Of a DNA stretch of 64,000 bases, positions 9,117 through 18,979 are shown in pieces; position 1 is the first letter of the stretch; each line of letters starts with the position of its first letter. Made by a program: the position numbers and the translations under genes. The notes beneath the pieces are model-generated. The model had not been told where the DNA came from and did no database searches. It was given only the letters and a program-made list of their open reading frames with translations. The stretch spans positions 402,725 to 466,724 of the forward strand of contig OMPR01000013.1 in NCBI GenBank assembly GCA_900313015.1, given 5' to 3'. The DNA is from Rhodobacteraceae bacterium EL53. Its GTDB lineage: Bacteria > Pseudomonadota > Alphaproteobacteria > Rhodobacterales > Rhodobacteraceae.

Positions 9117-9140
9117 AAAGGGCGCTCATTGGCGCCCTTT
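9117..9140 (-). terminator. Rho-independent terminator of phaA
   Basis: 9-bp stem (AAAGGGCGC at 9117-9125, GCGCCCTTT at 9132-9140). On the minus strand it runs into TTTTATTTTTC. It lies 23 bp after the phaA stop. Confidence 0.85.
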
Positions 9141-9162
9141 GTATGTCCGCTTGGCGAGGGGC

Positions 9163-10338
9163 TTAGTCCCGCTCCACGCAAAGGGCTACGCCCATGCCGC
9201 CACCGATGCAGAGGGTTGCGAGACCCTTCTTAGCGTCCCGGCGTTTCATTTCGAACAACAGGGTATTCAGAACCCGGCAGCCCGAGGCGCCAATGGGGTG
9301 GCCGATGGCGATTGCGCCGCCGTTCACGTTTACGATTGCGGGATCCCAGCCCATGTCTTTGTTCACGGCGCAGGCCTGAGCAGCAAAGGCTTCGTTTGCT
9401 TCGACCAAATCCAGATCTTCGGCTTTCCAACCGGCTTTTTCCAGAGCTTTGCGCGATGCATAGATTGGGCCAACGCCCATGATGGACGGGTCCAGGCCGG
9501 CTGTGGCGTAAGACGCGATGCGTCCCAATGGCTCGATGCCGCGCTTTTCGGCATTGTCTGCAGACATCAACAGGGTGGCTGCGGCGCCATCGTTCAGGCC
9601 AGATGCGTTTGCAGCAGTGACCGAGCCGTCTTTGGTAAAGGCGGGACGCAGCTTCTGCATGGCAGCCATGGTTGCACCGTGACGGATGTATTCGTCTTTA
9701 TCCATCACGATATCGCCTTTGCGGGTTTTGATGATGAACGGAACGATTTCGTCTGCGAACTTGCCAGCCAGCTGTGCGGCTTCGGCTTTGTTTTGTGACG
9801 CAACAGCGAACTCGTCCTGCATCTCGCGGCTGATCTGCCACTTTTCAGCGACGTTTTCAGCGGTCTGACCCATATGGTAGCCGTTGAATGCATCCCAGAG
9901 ACCGTCGCGGATCATCGTGTCGATGTATTTCATGTCGCCCATTTTATGGCCAGCGCGCAGGTTTGCGGCGTGGGGGCTCAACGTCATGTTTTCCTGACCA
10001 CCGGCTGCAACGATATCCGCGTCACCCAAGGCGATGTGCTGTGCGCCCAATGCAACGGCGCGCAAACCAGAACCACACACTTGGTTGATGCTCCAGGCGG
10101 CGCTTTCCTGTGGTAGGCCAGCGTTGATGTGTGCCTGGCGCGCTGGGTTTTGGCCCTGTGCTGCGGTCAGAACCTGACCCAAAATGGTCTCGCTGACTTC
10201 GCCTTTTTCGATTCCGGCGCGTTCAACAACGGCCTCAAGAACTGCCGTACCCAAATCATGTGCAGGTGTGTTGGCGAACGAACCGCCAAAGCTGCCGACA
10301 CCAGTCCGCGCGGCGGAAGCAATTACTACGTTGGTCAT
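9163..10338 (-). CDS. phaA: Acetyl-CoA acetyltransferase (beta-ketothiolase)
   Basis: 391 aa thiolase. It condenses two acetyl-CoA to acetoacetyl-CoA. Nucleophilic Cys in [11 protein letters not shown] (about residue 88), the His motif [12 protein letters not shown] and the C-terminal Cys in [11 protein letters not shown] are all present. Start ATG 10338; a TTG three codons upstream is less likely. With phaB it supplies PHB and the ethylmalonyl-CoA pathway, whose Ccr, Ecm, Mch and Mcl2 genes are also in this window. Confidence 0.96.
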   Translation of the reverse strand: MTNVVIASAARTGVGSFGGSFANTPAHDLGTAVLEAVVERAGIEKGEVSETILGQVLTAAQGQNPARQAHINAGLPQESAAWSINQVCGSGLRAVALGAQHIALGDADIVAAGGQENMTLSPHAANLRAGHKMGDMKYIDTMIRDGLWDAFNGYHMGQTAENVAEKWQISREMQDEFAVASQNKAEAAQLAGKFADEIVPFIIKTRKGDIVMDKDEYIRHGATMAAMQKLRPAFTKDGSVTAANASGLNDGAAATLLMSADNAEKRGIEPLGRIASYATAGLDPSIMGVGPIYASRKALEKAGWKAEDLDLVEANEAFAAQACAVNKDMGWDPAIVNVNGGAIAIGHPIGASGCRVLNTLLFEMKRRDAKKGLATLCIGGGMGVALCVERD

Positions 10339-10454
10339 ATGATCCAATCCTTTGCCGTCATATTTCTGGGGAAACTTGGCGGTTCAAGGCGGGAGAGTCG
10401 ACCCCAAACCGCGTCCGGTGTTTCCCGGCTCTTGCACGCGATGACATAACGTAA

Positions 10455-10470
10455 TGCTGCACTTGCAGCA
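10455..10470. promoter_or_regulatory. Candidate PhaR-type operator upstream of phaA
   Basis: Perfect palindrome TGCTGC-ACTT-GCAGCA, centred about 125 bp upstream of the phaA ATG. PhaR, the polyhydroxyalkanoate-responsive repressor studied in Paracoccus, is reported to bind CTGC-N3/4-GCAG sequences (from memory). The match is seen; the assignment is inferred. Confidence 0.5.
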
Positions 10471-10524
10471 ACAGACAGCTTGTCTCATGTGACGCAAACG
10501 GGGATTTCTGCGCAATATTCGTAC

Positions 10525-11364
10525 TTAAGCGATCGCTTGCGCGGTGTCTTTTTGCTTCCAAGGGGGGGTTACTGATGGTGCGCCAAACAGATACCCTTGC
10601 AAGCAATCGATGCCAATTGAGACCAGAAATTCAGCTTCGGGCACGGTTTCAACCGATTCGGCGGTCACGAGCATGTCGAACTCTTTCGCAACAGCGACAA
10701 GAGCCCGCACTAGCGATTGATTCTCGCGATTTGTGTCGATGCCGCGGATGAATTGACCATCAATCTTAGCGGCGTCGAAAAAGAAGTCTCGGAAGTGGCG
10801 AAAGCTGATCGACCCCGCGCCAAAGTCATCCAGAGCAAACGCGATTCCACGATCCTGCAAACGATCCATGAAATCGATGACCAATTCAGGAACGGTCATG
10901 GCCGACGTTTCCGAGATTTCGAGGATTAATCGTTCGCCCAAGGTTTCATCCTGTTTCAGAAAGCGATCCAGCACCCGCATCCACCGTTGATAGCCTATGG
11001 AACGTGCTGACATATTGATGGATAGCCTGAGCGTTGGATTACGCACCATCGTGCGCAGCCCAATTTCCAGGGCGATCGCATCCATTTGACGGCCGACTTC
11101 GGTGTTTTCCACCACCTGAATGAAGTCTCGGGCCGGTATCACCCGACCGGTTTCATCCAAAACGCGAATGAACCCCTCATAAAAGGCGGTGTTGTGCGGC
11201 GGTGTCGCCTGCATCACGGGTTGATAGGCCAATCGGCATTGTTTGTGTTTGACCGCTTCGGTTGCCATTTGCAGAGTGCTGCGGTCGCGACCTGAGACTG
11301 CCACATTCAACGGATTTTCCGCGCCCACCTGAACATCTGACATCATCTTACGCTTTTGCAACAT
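10525..11364 (-). CDS. Stand-alone EAL-domain protein (cyclic-di-GMP phosphodiesterase-like)
   Basis: 279 aa. An EAL domain fills nearly the whole protein, with no GGDEF, receiver or membrane segment. The signature EAL is written EGFIR, keeping the Glu and Arg. Other metal and substrate residues are visible: SINMS (Asn), EISET (Glu), DDFGAG, KIDGQFI (Lys/Asp), ESVET and QGYLFG. So hydrolysis of cyclic-di-GMP is plausible, but the changed signature could reduce activity. Transcribed on its own. Confidence 0.88.
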   Translation of the reverse strand: MLQKRKMMSDVQVGAENPLNVAVSGRDRSTLQMATEAVKHKQCRLAYQPVMQATPPHNTAFYEGFIRVLDETGRVIPARDFIQVVENTEVGRQMDAIALEIGLRTMVRNPTLRLSINMSARSIGYQRWMRVLDRFLKQDETLGERLILEISETSAMTVPELVIDFMDRLQDRGIAFALDDFGAGSISFRHFRDFFFDAAKIDGQFIRGIDTNRENQSLVRALVAVAKEFDMLVTAESVETVPEAEFLVSIGIDCLQGYLFGAPSVTPPWKQKDTAQAIA

Positions 11365-11494
11365 CTCAATCCCTTTGGTTCAGCGCGAGTTTATCGACAT
11401 GCCCAGAGTTTGCCAAAATCGTAAAGCGTCGATTAAACCTCGTATTTTAAGGGTATTTGAATGACACTGGCCGCCCAAAACGTGGGGACTTAAG

Positions 11495-12070
11495 ATGCAG
11501 CGATGTAGCTGGGCAGGCATAGAAGAGATTTACCTGCAATATCATGATACTGAATGGGGTGTGCCCAAGTATGACAGCCGTGTCCTTTGGGAAAAGCTGG
11601 TGCTGGATGGGTTTCAGGCAGGCTTGAGTTGGATCACAATCCTGAAAAAGCGAGATAATTTTCGCACGGCCTTTCGGGGATTTGATCCCAATATCATTGC
11701 ACATTGGGGCGAAGCTGAGGTGTCTACCCTATTGGAAAACCCCGGCATCATCCGTCACAGGGGCAAAATCGAGGCAACAATCACCAATGCGAAAGCCTGG
11801 CAACGGATCGAAGAAGCCGGTGGGTTTGACAGGTTTTTGTGGGACTACGTCGGGGGTGCGCCGATCCAGAACAGGTTCAAGGCACAGGCCGATGTTCCTA
11901 CCTCTAGCGCCCTGTCTGAACAGGTCGCCAAAGATCTGAAAAAGGCGGGTTTCAAATTTTGCGGTCCTACGATCGTCTACGCTTTCATGGAGGCGATGGG
12001 ACTGCTCAACAATCATCTGGTGACCTGCCCCCGCCACGCGGCGGTGGCCAAGTTGGCGCGCGCGTTATAG
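11495..12070 (+). CDS. tag: DNA-3-methyladenine glycosylase I
   Basis: 191 aa base-excision repair enzyme that removes 3-methyladenine. The zinc-binding residues known from E. coli Tag are all in place: Cys4 in MQRCSW, His17 in YHDTEWG, and a C-terminal His/Cys pair in NNHLVTCPRH. The family motif DGFQAGLSWITIL is present. The stop codon directly abuts the stop of the convergent hydroxylase gene, with no space for a terminator. Confidence 0.95.
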   Translation: MQRCSWAGIEEIYLQYHDTEWGVPKYDSRVLWEKLVLDGFQAGLSWITILKKRDNFRTAFRGFDPNIIAHWGEAEVSTLLENPGIIRHRGKIEATITNAKAWQRIEEAGGFDRFLWDYVGGAPIQNRFKAQADVPTSSALSEQVAKDLKKAGFKFCGPTIVYAFMEAMGLLNNHLVTCPRHAAVAKLARAL

Positions 12071-13000
12071 TTAGCGAAAGCCAGGCGTGCCTGCGTCCGA
12101 TGGAGTCCGGGCCAAATGTTTCGCTTTGATCGTTTCAGAGGTGTCCCGGCTGCCGTCGTGGCTATAACCCGGCGGCGCAAACGCATAGGCAAGGCGCTGC
12201 CGGATCGTAAGTCCCGGTTGAACAACGTCTTTCCACAATCCAATCCACTCGTGAAAGGCCACGCGCAGGGGGTTGAAGGTGCCGATGTTGTGAACCAGCC
12301 CATAGTCGACCTTGTCATTGTCTTGTTCTGGCACAAAGGTTCCGAACATTTTGTCCCAGATGATGAACACCCCGGCATAGTTACAGTCCAGATACCGCGC
12401 ATTGCGACCATGGTGGGCACGGTGATGGCTGGGGGTGTTCATGACAGCTTCGAACCAACGGGGCATCTTGTTGATCGCCTCTGTGTGAATCCAGAACTGG
12501 TAAATCAGGTTTAACCCGCCGACGAACAACACGATTGCGGGATGAAACCCCAACAGGATCAACGGCGCACGCACGATCATCATTAACGTGAAGGTCCCGG
12601 TCCAAGTCTGCCTTAGGGCCGTTGTCAGATTATAGTGCTGACTAGAATGGTGATTGACGTGGCTGGCCCAAACCCAGCGCACGCGGTGACCAAACCGGTG
12701 CACCCAATAGTACCGCAGATCATCTAACACAAAGCACAGGAGTATTACCCAAACTGACGTACCCAGATCCAATGGGGTGATCCGCCAAAGAAACAGGAAG
12801 AACCCATAAGCCAGAAACCCCAATAAAATCCCCGAGGCGACGCTGCCAGCACCCATCACCAGCGAAGTTACCGCGTCTCGTGTCTCATAGCGACCGCCAC
12901 GCCCCTTAATGGCGATCCACAAGAATTCGCCCAGAATGGCAACAATGAAAAACGGTACTGCCAACTGGGTTGGATCGGGGAAATACAAGCTATCAGTCAT
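12071..13000 (-). CDS. Sterol desaturase / fatty-acid hydroxylase family membrane protein
   Basis: 309 aa integral membrane di-iron oxygenase. Histidine boxes are clear: HRFGH, then HVNHH, and HHRAHH further on, with several hydrophobic spans before and between. The family hydroxylates or desaturates lipids, sterols or carotenoids; the substrate here is unknown. Start at ATG 13000 overlaps the stop of the upstream 129-aa gene (ATGA), so they form a two-gene operon. Confidence 0.88.
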   Translation of the reverse strand: MTDSLYFPDPTQLAVPFFIVAILGEFLWIAIKGRGGRYETRDAVTSLVMGAGSVASGILLGFLAYGFFLFLWRITPLDLGTSVWVILLCFVLDDLRYYWVHRFGHRVRWVWASHVNHHSSQHYNLTTALRQTWTGTFTLMMIVRAPLILLGFHPAIVLFVGGLNLIYQFWIHTEAINKMPRWFEAVMNTPSHHRAHHGRNARYLDCNYAGVFIIWDKMFGTFVPEQDNDKVDYGLVHNIGTFNPLRVAFHEWIGLWKDVVQPGLTIRQRLAYAFAPPGYSHDGSRDTSETIKAKHLARTPSDAGTPGFR

Positions 13001-13386
13001 GACCGCTCCATCAAGTTTTTCCAGGTCTTGCATTCTTCGGGGCTGAGATGCAGCAGGGCTTGAGGCGCTGCAAAATCGTGGAAATAGATTTGAAACCCTT
13101 CGGGTCGGTCTACTAAGTCATAATCCAGCAAATGCCGCCCAACAGTATCCGCGCCATGTGACCACAACAAACCCAGACCGGTTTCCGTCTGAACCAAGGC
13201 CGAATGCCCGTCCAAACTAACTATGACACCTTGAACAAAGTCGTCTGGAAACTGACGCAACCACTCAGCGGTTACATCCTCTTCCGTTTGCATCACCCTA
13301 CGGTTGGAACGCCCTGACAAATGCAACAGCAAGGCTGTGACGCTGATGCCGCCTACGACAAGGATCAGTAAGATTTCAAGTGGCAT
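12997..13386 (-). CDS. Membrane-anchored hypothetical protein
   Basis: 129 aa. One N-terminal transmembrane segment (about residues 4-22), then a soluble domain of about 100 residues. A strong GGAGGAGACC ribosome site precedes the ATG. It is translationally coupled to the hydroxylase-family gene downstream, so it may support that enzyme. I do not recognise the domain. Confidence 0.75.
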   Translation of the reverse strand: MPLEILLILVVGGISVTALLLHLSGRSNRRVMQTEEDVTAEWLRQFPDDFVQGVIVSLDGHSALVQTETGLGLLWSHGADTVGRHLLDYDLVDRPEGFQIYFHDFAAPQALLHLSPEECKTWKNLMERS

Positions 13387-13430
13387 GGTCTCCTCCGTGG
13401 TTCGGGATTTGAGCCGGGCCAGACAGTTTT

Positions 13431-13465
13431 GTCAAAGGTGGCGTGACGTCAGCGTCACCTTTGAC
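13431..13465. promoter_or_regulatory. Nested palindrome upstream of the 129-aa gene
   Basis: Outer arms GTCAAAGGTG (13431-13440) and CACCTTTGAC (13456-13465) are perfect complements. An inner 8-bp palindrome TGACGTCA (13444-13451) sits at the same centre. It lies 45-79 bp before the ATG of the 129-aa gene and could be its operator. No T-run follows on the minus strand, which argues against a terminator. Confidence 0.45.
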
Positions 13466-13560
13466 TTGCCGTGCCGTTTATCGCCCACAACGAGGAAAAG
13501 AGTCCTGACCCGTTTTCAGTGCCTTTCCAACGGGAGTAAAGCAATGGATAGACCCGCGCA

Positions 13561-13925
13561 TTAGTTGATAGTGTAGGTCCCGGCATCTTTACCTTTGCCC
13601 CTGTCTCGGGAGAACAGGGTTTTGTTGCCGTCGATCTCAACCAGCTGACAATTGGTGCCCAGCTCTTTGCCCCCAATAACGCCATTGCGGCACCAATATT
13701 TGCTGCTCCATTTCCAAGTCCCGCTATAAGAATTTTTGCCATACTTCCCGGTTTGGGTGCCGTTCGAATTGATGACGGTCCAATTGCCTTTGTTGCTGGT
13801 TAGCTTGCGACCGACGATGGTTTAGCGGAACTATTTTTCTTTCTTAACGGCCTTGAACTCGGCCAATGCCGTTGTCGCAGCCAGGCCAAACAGCAGCGGA
13901 AGAGCTATAGTGCAATACGTTTCAT
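13561..13925 (-). pseudogene. Decayed secreted small-protein gene
   Basis: The minus strand starts MKRIA at 13925. After a one-base frame loss at about 13909 it continues as a signal-peptide-like segment (IALPLLFGLAATTALAEF). In-frame TAG (13831-13833) and TAA (13822-13824) then interrupt it. The remaining frame reads TIVGRKL, then GTWKWSSKYWCRNG, CQLVEIDGNKTLFSRDRGKG and ends YTIN at 13561. The layout resembles short secreted proteins I have seen in Rhodobacterales. One frameshift plus two stops make a functional product unlikely. Confidence 0.75.
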
Positions 13926-14035
13926 TAGATCACCGAAAAATGGGCATACACAAAATGGACATCCACACAGTTGTGGATGCCAGTGCGACCAAGTTTAGGC
14001 CCAGATCCTTTTCAGAAACAGTTTTGCAGTTTTGT

Positions 14036-14605
14036 TTATTTCAAAAGCGCCTGAATGATCGCTTTGGCGCTATCCGAGTTCCACTCGGCATCCCCACGCA
14101 AGCGTGCGATCTCTTGCCCTTCGGGGTTCAGCAAAACAGTGATGGGCAATCCCAGAACGGCCATTTCACGCGCCACTGCCTGTTTGGGGTCCTGATGTCG
14201 AGGCAGATTGTCGATGCCATTTTCAGCAAAGAACTTTTTGATCCCGGAAGGAGAGTTGCGCCCAGTTGCCAGCGTGACGACCTGAAACTGATCGCTGCCC
14301 AGCTCGGCCTGTAATTCTGACAGTTGTGGCATTTCTTTACGGCAGGGGGCGCACCAAGTTGCCCAGAAATTGAGCAGCACATACTGGCCCTGATAATCTG
14401 CCAGTGTCCCAGTTCCGGCCCCATCTGCCAGTTGGAACGCGTTTGCCGACACCGGTTTGGGATCGCTATGGAACACCAGCTTTTTCATGTCGCCCTCACG
14501 CAGGGCTTCTAGCTTGGTTTTGTCCAGATCAGCCGCTAAGGCGCCTGAGACATTTGCGCCTGACACAAGGGCAGTATAGACGAGCGCGAGCAACAGTTTC
14601 TTCAT
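14036..14605 (-). CDS. TlpA-family periplasmic thiol-disulfide oxidoreductase
   Basis: 189 aa. Signal peptide ([17 protein letters not shown], cleavage near ALAAD), then a thioredoxin fold with the active site [14 protein letters not shown] and the cis-proline in [11 protein letters not shown]. The family reduces disulfides in the periplasm, for example in cytochrome maturation. ATG at 14605 with GGAGGGGAC is preferred over the frame start at 14767, which would run into argH. It is divergent from argH with only 24 bp between starts, a pairing I recall from other Rhodobacterales. Confidence 0.9.
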   Translation of the reverse strand: MKKLLLALVYTALVSGANVSGALAADLDKTKLEALREGDMKKLVFHSDPKPVSANAFQLADGAGTGTLADYQGQYVLLNFWATWCAPCRKEMPQLSELQAELGSDQFQVVTLATGRNSPSGIKKFFAENGIDNLPRHQDPKQAVAREMAVLGLPITVLLNPEGQEIARLRGDAEWNSDSAKAIIQALLK

Positions 14606-14629
14606 GTCCCCTCCAAAAGGGTTTATCCG

Positions 14630-16021
14630 ATGACCGACAAGACCTCGAACCAGATGTGGGGCGGCCGCTTTGCCGCCGGACCGGACGCGATCATGGAGGC
14701 AATTAATGCCTCGATCGGATTCGACAAGCGGATGGCTGCACAAGACATCGCAGGCTCCAGGGCCCATGCGGCAATGTTGGCCGCTACAGGCGTTATCAGC
14801 GATAACGATGCTGAAGCCATTCGTGAAGGCCTCCTCACAGTCTTGTCAGAGATCGACAGCGGAACTTTTCAGTTCTCGACCGCCCTCGAAGACATTCACA
14901 TGAACGTCGAAGCACGCCTGAAAGAGGTGATTGGCGAGCCTGCGGGCCGTTTGCACACAGGCCGGTCGCGAAATGATCAGGTTGCGACTGATTTCAAACT
15001 CTGGGTGCGTGATCAATTTGATGCCGCCGAGGCAGGCCTGATTGCACTCATCAACGCGCTTTTATCGCAGGCCGAAGCGGGCGCCGCTTGGGTTATGCCC
15101 GGCTTTACCCACCTGCAAACAGCGCAACCCGTGACATGGGGCCACCACATGATGGCCTATGTCGAAATGTTTGGCCGCGATCTGTCCCGCGTTCGGGATG
15201 CCCGCGCGCGCATGAACGAAGCGCCTTTGGGCGCTGCGGCTCTGGCAGGCACTTCGTTCCCCATCGACCGCCACATGACTGCCGAGGCGCTGGGCTTTGA
15301 TCGCCCCGCCGCCAACTCGCTGGATGCCGTGTCGGATCGGGATTTCGCGTTGGAATTCCTGTCGACCGCTTCGATCTGCGCTGTGCACCTGTCTCGTTTC
15401 GCTGAAGAATTGGTAATCTGGTCCTCTGCTCAGTTCCGTTTTGTGACCCTGTCTGACCGGTTCTCGACCGGCTCGTCGATTATGCCGCAAAAGAAAAACC
15501 CTGACGCTGCCGAGCTGATCCGCGCCAAAGTGGGCCGGATTTATGGGGCCAACACCGCCTTGATGATGGTGATGAAAGGTCTGCCACTGGCCTATTCCAA
15601 GGACATGCAGGAAGACAAAGAGCAGGTTTTTGATGCCGCCGACAACTGGATGCTGGCACTCGCCGCGATGGAGGGCATGGTCAAAGACATGACCGCCAAC
15701 CGCGAGAGCCTTGCCGCTGCTGCCGGTTCTGGGTTCTCGACCGCGACCGATCTGGCCGACTGGTTGGTGCGCGTGCTGGGCTTACCGTTTCGTGATGCCC
15801 ACCACATCACCGGATCTCTGGTTGCCATGGCCGAATCCAAGGACTGCGATCTTCCGGATCTGACACTTGCCGACATGCAGTCGGTGCATGGTGACATTAC
15901 CGATGATGTCTTTGGTGTCCTTGGGGTTGATAATTCGGTAAACTCACGCATGTCTTATGGTGGCACCGCCCCGAAACAGGTCCGTGCCCAAGTTGAACGT
16001 TGGAAAGCGACCCTGTCATGA
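14630..16021 (+). CDS. argH: Argininosuccinate lyase
   Basis: 463 aa. It splits argininosuccinate into arginine and fumarate, the last step of arginine synthesis. The fumarase/aspartase signature [12 protein letters not shown] lies at about residues 280-291, with [12 protein letters not shown] near residue 107. Length is normal. The stop overlaps the start of a small lipoprotein gene (ATGA). Confidence 0.97.
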   Translation: MTDKTSNQMWGGRFAAGPDAIMEAINASIGFDKRMAAQDIAGSRAHAAMLAATGVISDNDAEAIREGLLTVLSEIDSGTFQFSTALEDIHMNVEARLKEVIGEPAGRLHTGRSRNDQVATDFKLWVRDQFDAAEAGLIALINALLSQAEAGAAWVMPGFTHLQTAQPVTWGHHMMAYVEMFGRDLSRVRDARARMNEAPLGAAALAGTSFPIDRHMTAEALGFDRPAANSLDAVSDRDFALEFLSTASICAVHLSRFAEELVIWSSAQFRFVTLSDRFSTGSSIMPQKKNPDAAELIRAKVGRIYGANTALMMVMKGLPLAYSKDMQEDKEQVFDAADNWMLALAAMEGMVKDMTANRESLAAAAGSGFSTATDLADWLVRVLGLPFRDAHHITGSLVAMAESKDCDLPDLTLADMQSVHGDITDDVFGVLGVDNSVNSRMSYGGTAPKQVRAQVERWKATLS

Positions 16022-16197
16022 CCCCGATCCGCGCCCTAGCTTTGTTGGCTTTTACCGCCTTAGCGGCCTGTGGCGCGGATGGCGAACCGGTACAGCCCTC
16101 CTTGAATGCAAATGTGGGCGTGTCTGGCAACGGACCCAATGTTGGTGGCGCTGTTGGCCTGCACCGGGGACCGTTCAACCTGTACCTTGGGTTCTAA
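16018..16197 (+). CDS. Small lipoprotein
   Basis: 59 aa. A signal sequence with a lipobox (ALAAC, Cys at about residue 20) is followed by a short Gly/Asn-rich tail ([11 protein letters not shown]). It is coupled to argH by a 4-base overlap. I recall similar short lipoproteins between argH and lysA in related genomes; here lysA is 5.7 kb away. Function unknown. Confidence 0.75.
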   Translation: MTPIRALALLAFTALAACGADGEPVQPSLNANVGVSGNGPNVGGAVGLHRGPFNLYLGF

Positions 16198-17054
16198 GCG
16201 TCCAAAGGTCTGCTTGGACCCCATTTCAACAAGCTCGCAGATAGGTGCGGAGCCTACGAAGAATCCGGTCGATTGGCTTGCTATGTCAGCCGGGTAGCTG
16301 AGTGCCGGGGACGCCTGTTAGGCTGCCGGCACTGCAATCTAGTGCAACGCGTCTGGATTTGAGCTTTCGAAGCTCTCCCCCCGCTCGCGTACGAGTTGCA
16401 AGTCTTCAGCTGCGCCAATCGCCACAATACGAGGGCTCCCGGTAACAAACTCGACTCCAAAAACCAAATATCTGGTCTATAGAAATGCGCAAGCTGCGGT
16501 TCGTTTTCGGGCATAGAGGTGTGATCCAGCTTCGAGTAATGGCTGACCCTGCACAATGTTTTGGCGAGAAAAGTGACACTATCAAATTTGGATTCAGGAT
16601 TCGGGACGAGCCATGTATCTTGTCACTATATCCTCGGGACAAGACCAACCCGTTCCAGCTTGCATGTTTGCAGCTTCTTTAAAGGCCGTGAATGAGGGCC
16701 AGTCTGTGGAAGCGGCGGCCATTGATCCGACCGTTTCACAGATGTCGATTCAGCCGAAGAATTTCTTTAACAGTTTCGATTTCGGGCAGTGTGGGGGTGC
16801 CGGAAATTCAGTTAAGTTCGGTGCGACCATTCCTTTTGATTTTTTCGGTTTCGGAGCCGTTGTGCCGCGCCCTTAAGGAGAGCCTATCTAAAATGATGCG
16901 AATTGATGGCAAGTCGGTATAGTGGGACATCAGTACACAGAATTATTTCTACGATCAGGGAGATGCCCCTGAAATCACCCATGGAATAACAACCAAGCTG
17001 TTGTTGCCCCAACATTAGAACCGATTTTGCCGAGCCAGTTTGAAAGGCACAGAT
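16198..17054. other. 857-bp gene-poor left flank of the DUF3604 island
   Basis: No convincing gene. Short frames on both strands (for example 16485-16682 and 16613-16876 on plus) show no recognisable domain and look like chance or decayed sequence. A branched hairpin occurs at 16301-16333 (AGTGCCGG paired with CCGGCACT, inner GCCT/AGGC), without a T-run. The promoter for the DUF3604 genes should lie in the last 150 bases. Confidence 0.55.
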
Positions 17055-18974
17055 ATGTTAAGATCAAACCTATTAATACCTGTAGCTATTTGCGCACTAG
17101 CGGGGCAAGCCATAGCCCAAGACACGATTGGTACGGATAGCCTTCCATCGGTTTCCTCTGAGCGCCCATATTCACCCAATGCAGACCGTGACTTCCCTAC
17201 AATGGCCCTGTTTGGTGACACGCATGTACATTCTGCCTTATCGGCGGATGCAGGCGGCGGCGGTACAACTTTGATGCCGCGCGATATGTATCGTTTTGCA
17301 CGTGGCGGCCAAGTCAATTCGAACACCGGTCAGCCTGTAAAGCTGCCCCGTCCATTCGATTTTTATATGTTGACGGAGCACACAGATGGCATGGGTGTAA
17401 TCACCGACATCATGCGGGGTGCGCCCAACATTATGGCCGATGAACAAGGTAAAATGTTTCACGACGAATTTGCCAAAGGTGGGGATGCAGCTAAACAGGC
17501 CAGTATCGACCTGATTGCCCAGTTCAGCCAGGGGACCCTCAGCGAGGCATTGCTGTATCAGCCCGGCTCGGCAGGGTATGACAACACCTGGAAGGATTTG
17601 GTGCAGGCCGCTGAGGAATTTAATGAACCCCACGTGTTTACAGCGATGATCGCTTATGAATGGACGTCGCTGGTCGCAGGGAACAACCTACACAGAAACG
17701 TCATCTTCCGCGATGGTCCTAAGCGTGCATTGCAGGTGTCACCGTTTTTGATGGCCCCCCCTAAGGGCAGCCCAGATCCCCGCGACCTGTGGAAATGGAT
17801 GCAAACCTATGAGGATAAAACGGGCGGCGATGTGTTGGCTATTCCGCACAATCCGAATCTGTCCAATGGCATCATGTTCGCACCGAATGATACATTTCGC
17901 GATGGCGCCGAGTTTGATCCCGAGTATCTGAAAACTCGCGCGCAGTGGGAAAAGCTGGTTGAGATAGGCCAGACCAAAGGCGACAGCGAAACCCATCCCC
18001 TTTTGTCACCAACAGATGAATTTGCAGACTACGAAAGTTGGGATTGGGCAAATCTGGATGTATCCGAGGCCAAAACCCCCGAGATGCTGCCCTTTGAGTA
18101 TGTGCGTTCTGTGTTGCAAAAAGGATTGGCCTTTGAGCAAGCCAAAGGAACGAACCCATTCAAGTTGGGCTTTGTCGGCGGATCAGACATCCACACGGGC
18201 CTGACGACGCAGGATGATGATAACTTTTTTGGCGCGTTCACTTGGATGGAGCCCTCTGCGACGCGCGCCACCTCAGTTGCCAAAGGGAATGATGATCTTG
18301 GGATCGACTATAAGGGTTGGCAATATGCCACTCCGGGACCTACGGCGGTCTGGGCAACTGAAAATACGCGTGCAGGTGTGTTTGACGCTTTGGAACGACG
18401 GGAAGTTTATGCCACAACCGGCCCCCGGATTACGGTTCGTTTCTTTGGCGGGGATTACACGGCTGGGGACCTCAAGAACCGTGATCTTGCGCGGATTGGC
18501 TATGCCAATGGTGTGCCGATGGGCGGAGATCTGAAAGCCACTGATACTGCCCCCGCTTTTTTGGTTTATGCGCTGCGCGATCCCATCGGGGCAAATCTGG
18601 ATAGGATTCAGATCATCAAAGGTTGGACACTGTTAGACGGCAGTACACAAGAAAAAGTATATGACGTGGCTTGGTCCGGGGATCGTTTGCCCGGCGCAGA
18701 TGGCAAGCTCCCGCCTGTCGGCAATACTGTTGATCTAAACATTCCAAGTTGGACCAACGATATCGGCAAGGCGGATTTGGCTACGGTGTGGGTCGATCCA
18801 GATTTTGACCCCTCACAACATGCCTTTTACTATGCTCGTGTCATTGAAATCCCAACCCCAAGGTGGACAGCCTATGATGCTGTCAAATTTGACGTCGACA
18901 TGCCTGTAGAAGTTAAACTCATTACTCAGGAACGTGCTTACACATCCCCCATTTGGTACAGCCCAAAAGGATAA
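17055..18974 (+). CDS. DUF3604 protein, exported (first of a tandem pair)
   Basis: 639 aa with an N-terminal signal peptide (cleavage after GQAIAQ). It matches the DUF3604 family, whose function is unknown. Possible metal ligands recall PHP-type phosphoesterases: HVH at residues 57-59 (GDTHVHSALS), TEHTD near 107-111, IPHNPN, and GGSDIHTGL. The C-terminal part has RIQIIKGWTLLDGS and ARVIEIPTPRWTAYDA. Start ATG 17055 with AAAGG upstream; a TTG at 17040 is less likely. Five bases separate it from its paralogue. Confidence 0.85.
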   Translation: MLRSNLLIPVAICALAGQAIAQDTIGTDSLPSVSSERPYSPNADRDFPTMALFGDTHVHSALSADAGGGGTTLMPRDMYRFARGGQVNSNTGQPVKLPRPFDFYMLTEHTDGMGVITDIMRGAPNIMADEQGKMFHDEFAKGGDAAKQASIDLIAQFSQGTLSEALLYQPGSAGYDNTWKDLVQAAEEFNEPHVFTAMIAYEWTSLVAGNNLHRNVIFRDGPKRALQVSPFLMAPPKGSPDPRDLWKWMQTYEDKTGGDVLAIPHNPNLSNGIMFAPNDTFRDGAEFDPEYLKTRAQWEKLVEIGQTKGDSETHPLLSPTDEFADYESWDWANLDVSEAKTPEMLPFEYVRSVLQKGLAFEQAKGTNPFKLGFVGGSDIHTGLTTQDDDNFFGAFTWMEPSATRATSVAKGNDDLGIDYKGWQYATPGPTAVWATENTRAGVFDALERREVYATTGPRITVRFFGGDYTAGDLKNRDLARIGYANGVPMGGDLKATDTAPAFLVYALRDPIGANLDRIQIIKGWTLLDGSTQEKVYDVAWSGDRLPGADGKLPPVGNTVDLNIPSWTNDIGKADLATVWVDPDFDPSQHAFYYARVIEIPTPRWTAYDAVKFDVDMPVEVKLITQERAYTSPIWYSPKG

Positions 18975-18979
18975 GTCAT

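Noticed and set aside
16485-16922. Short plus-strand frames in the island's left flank
   Set aside because: No ribosome site, no recognisable domain, and overlapping frames of similar length; treated as non-coding or decayed.
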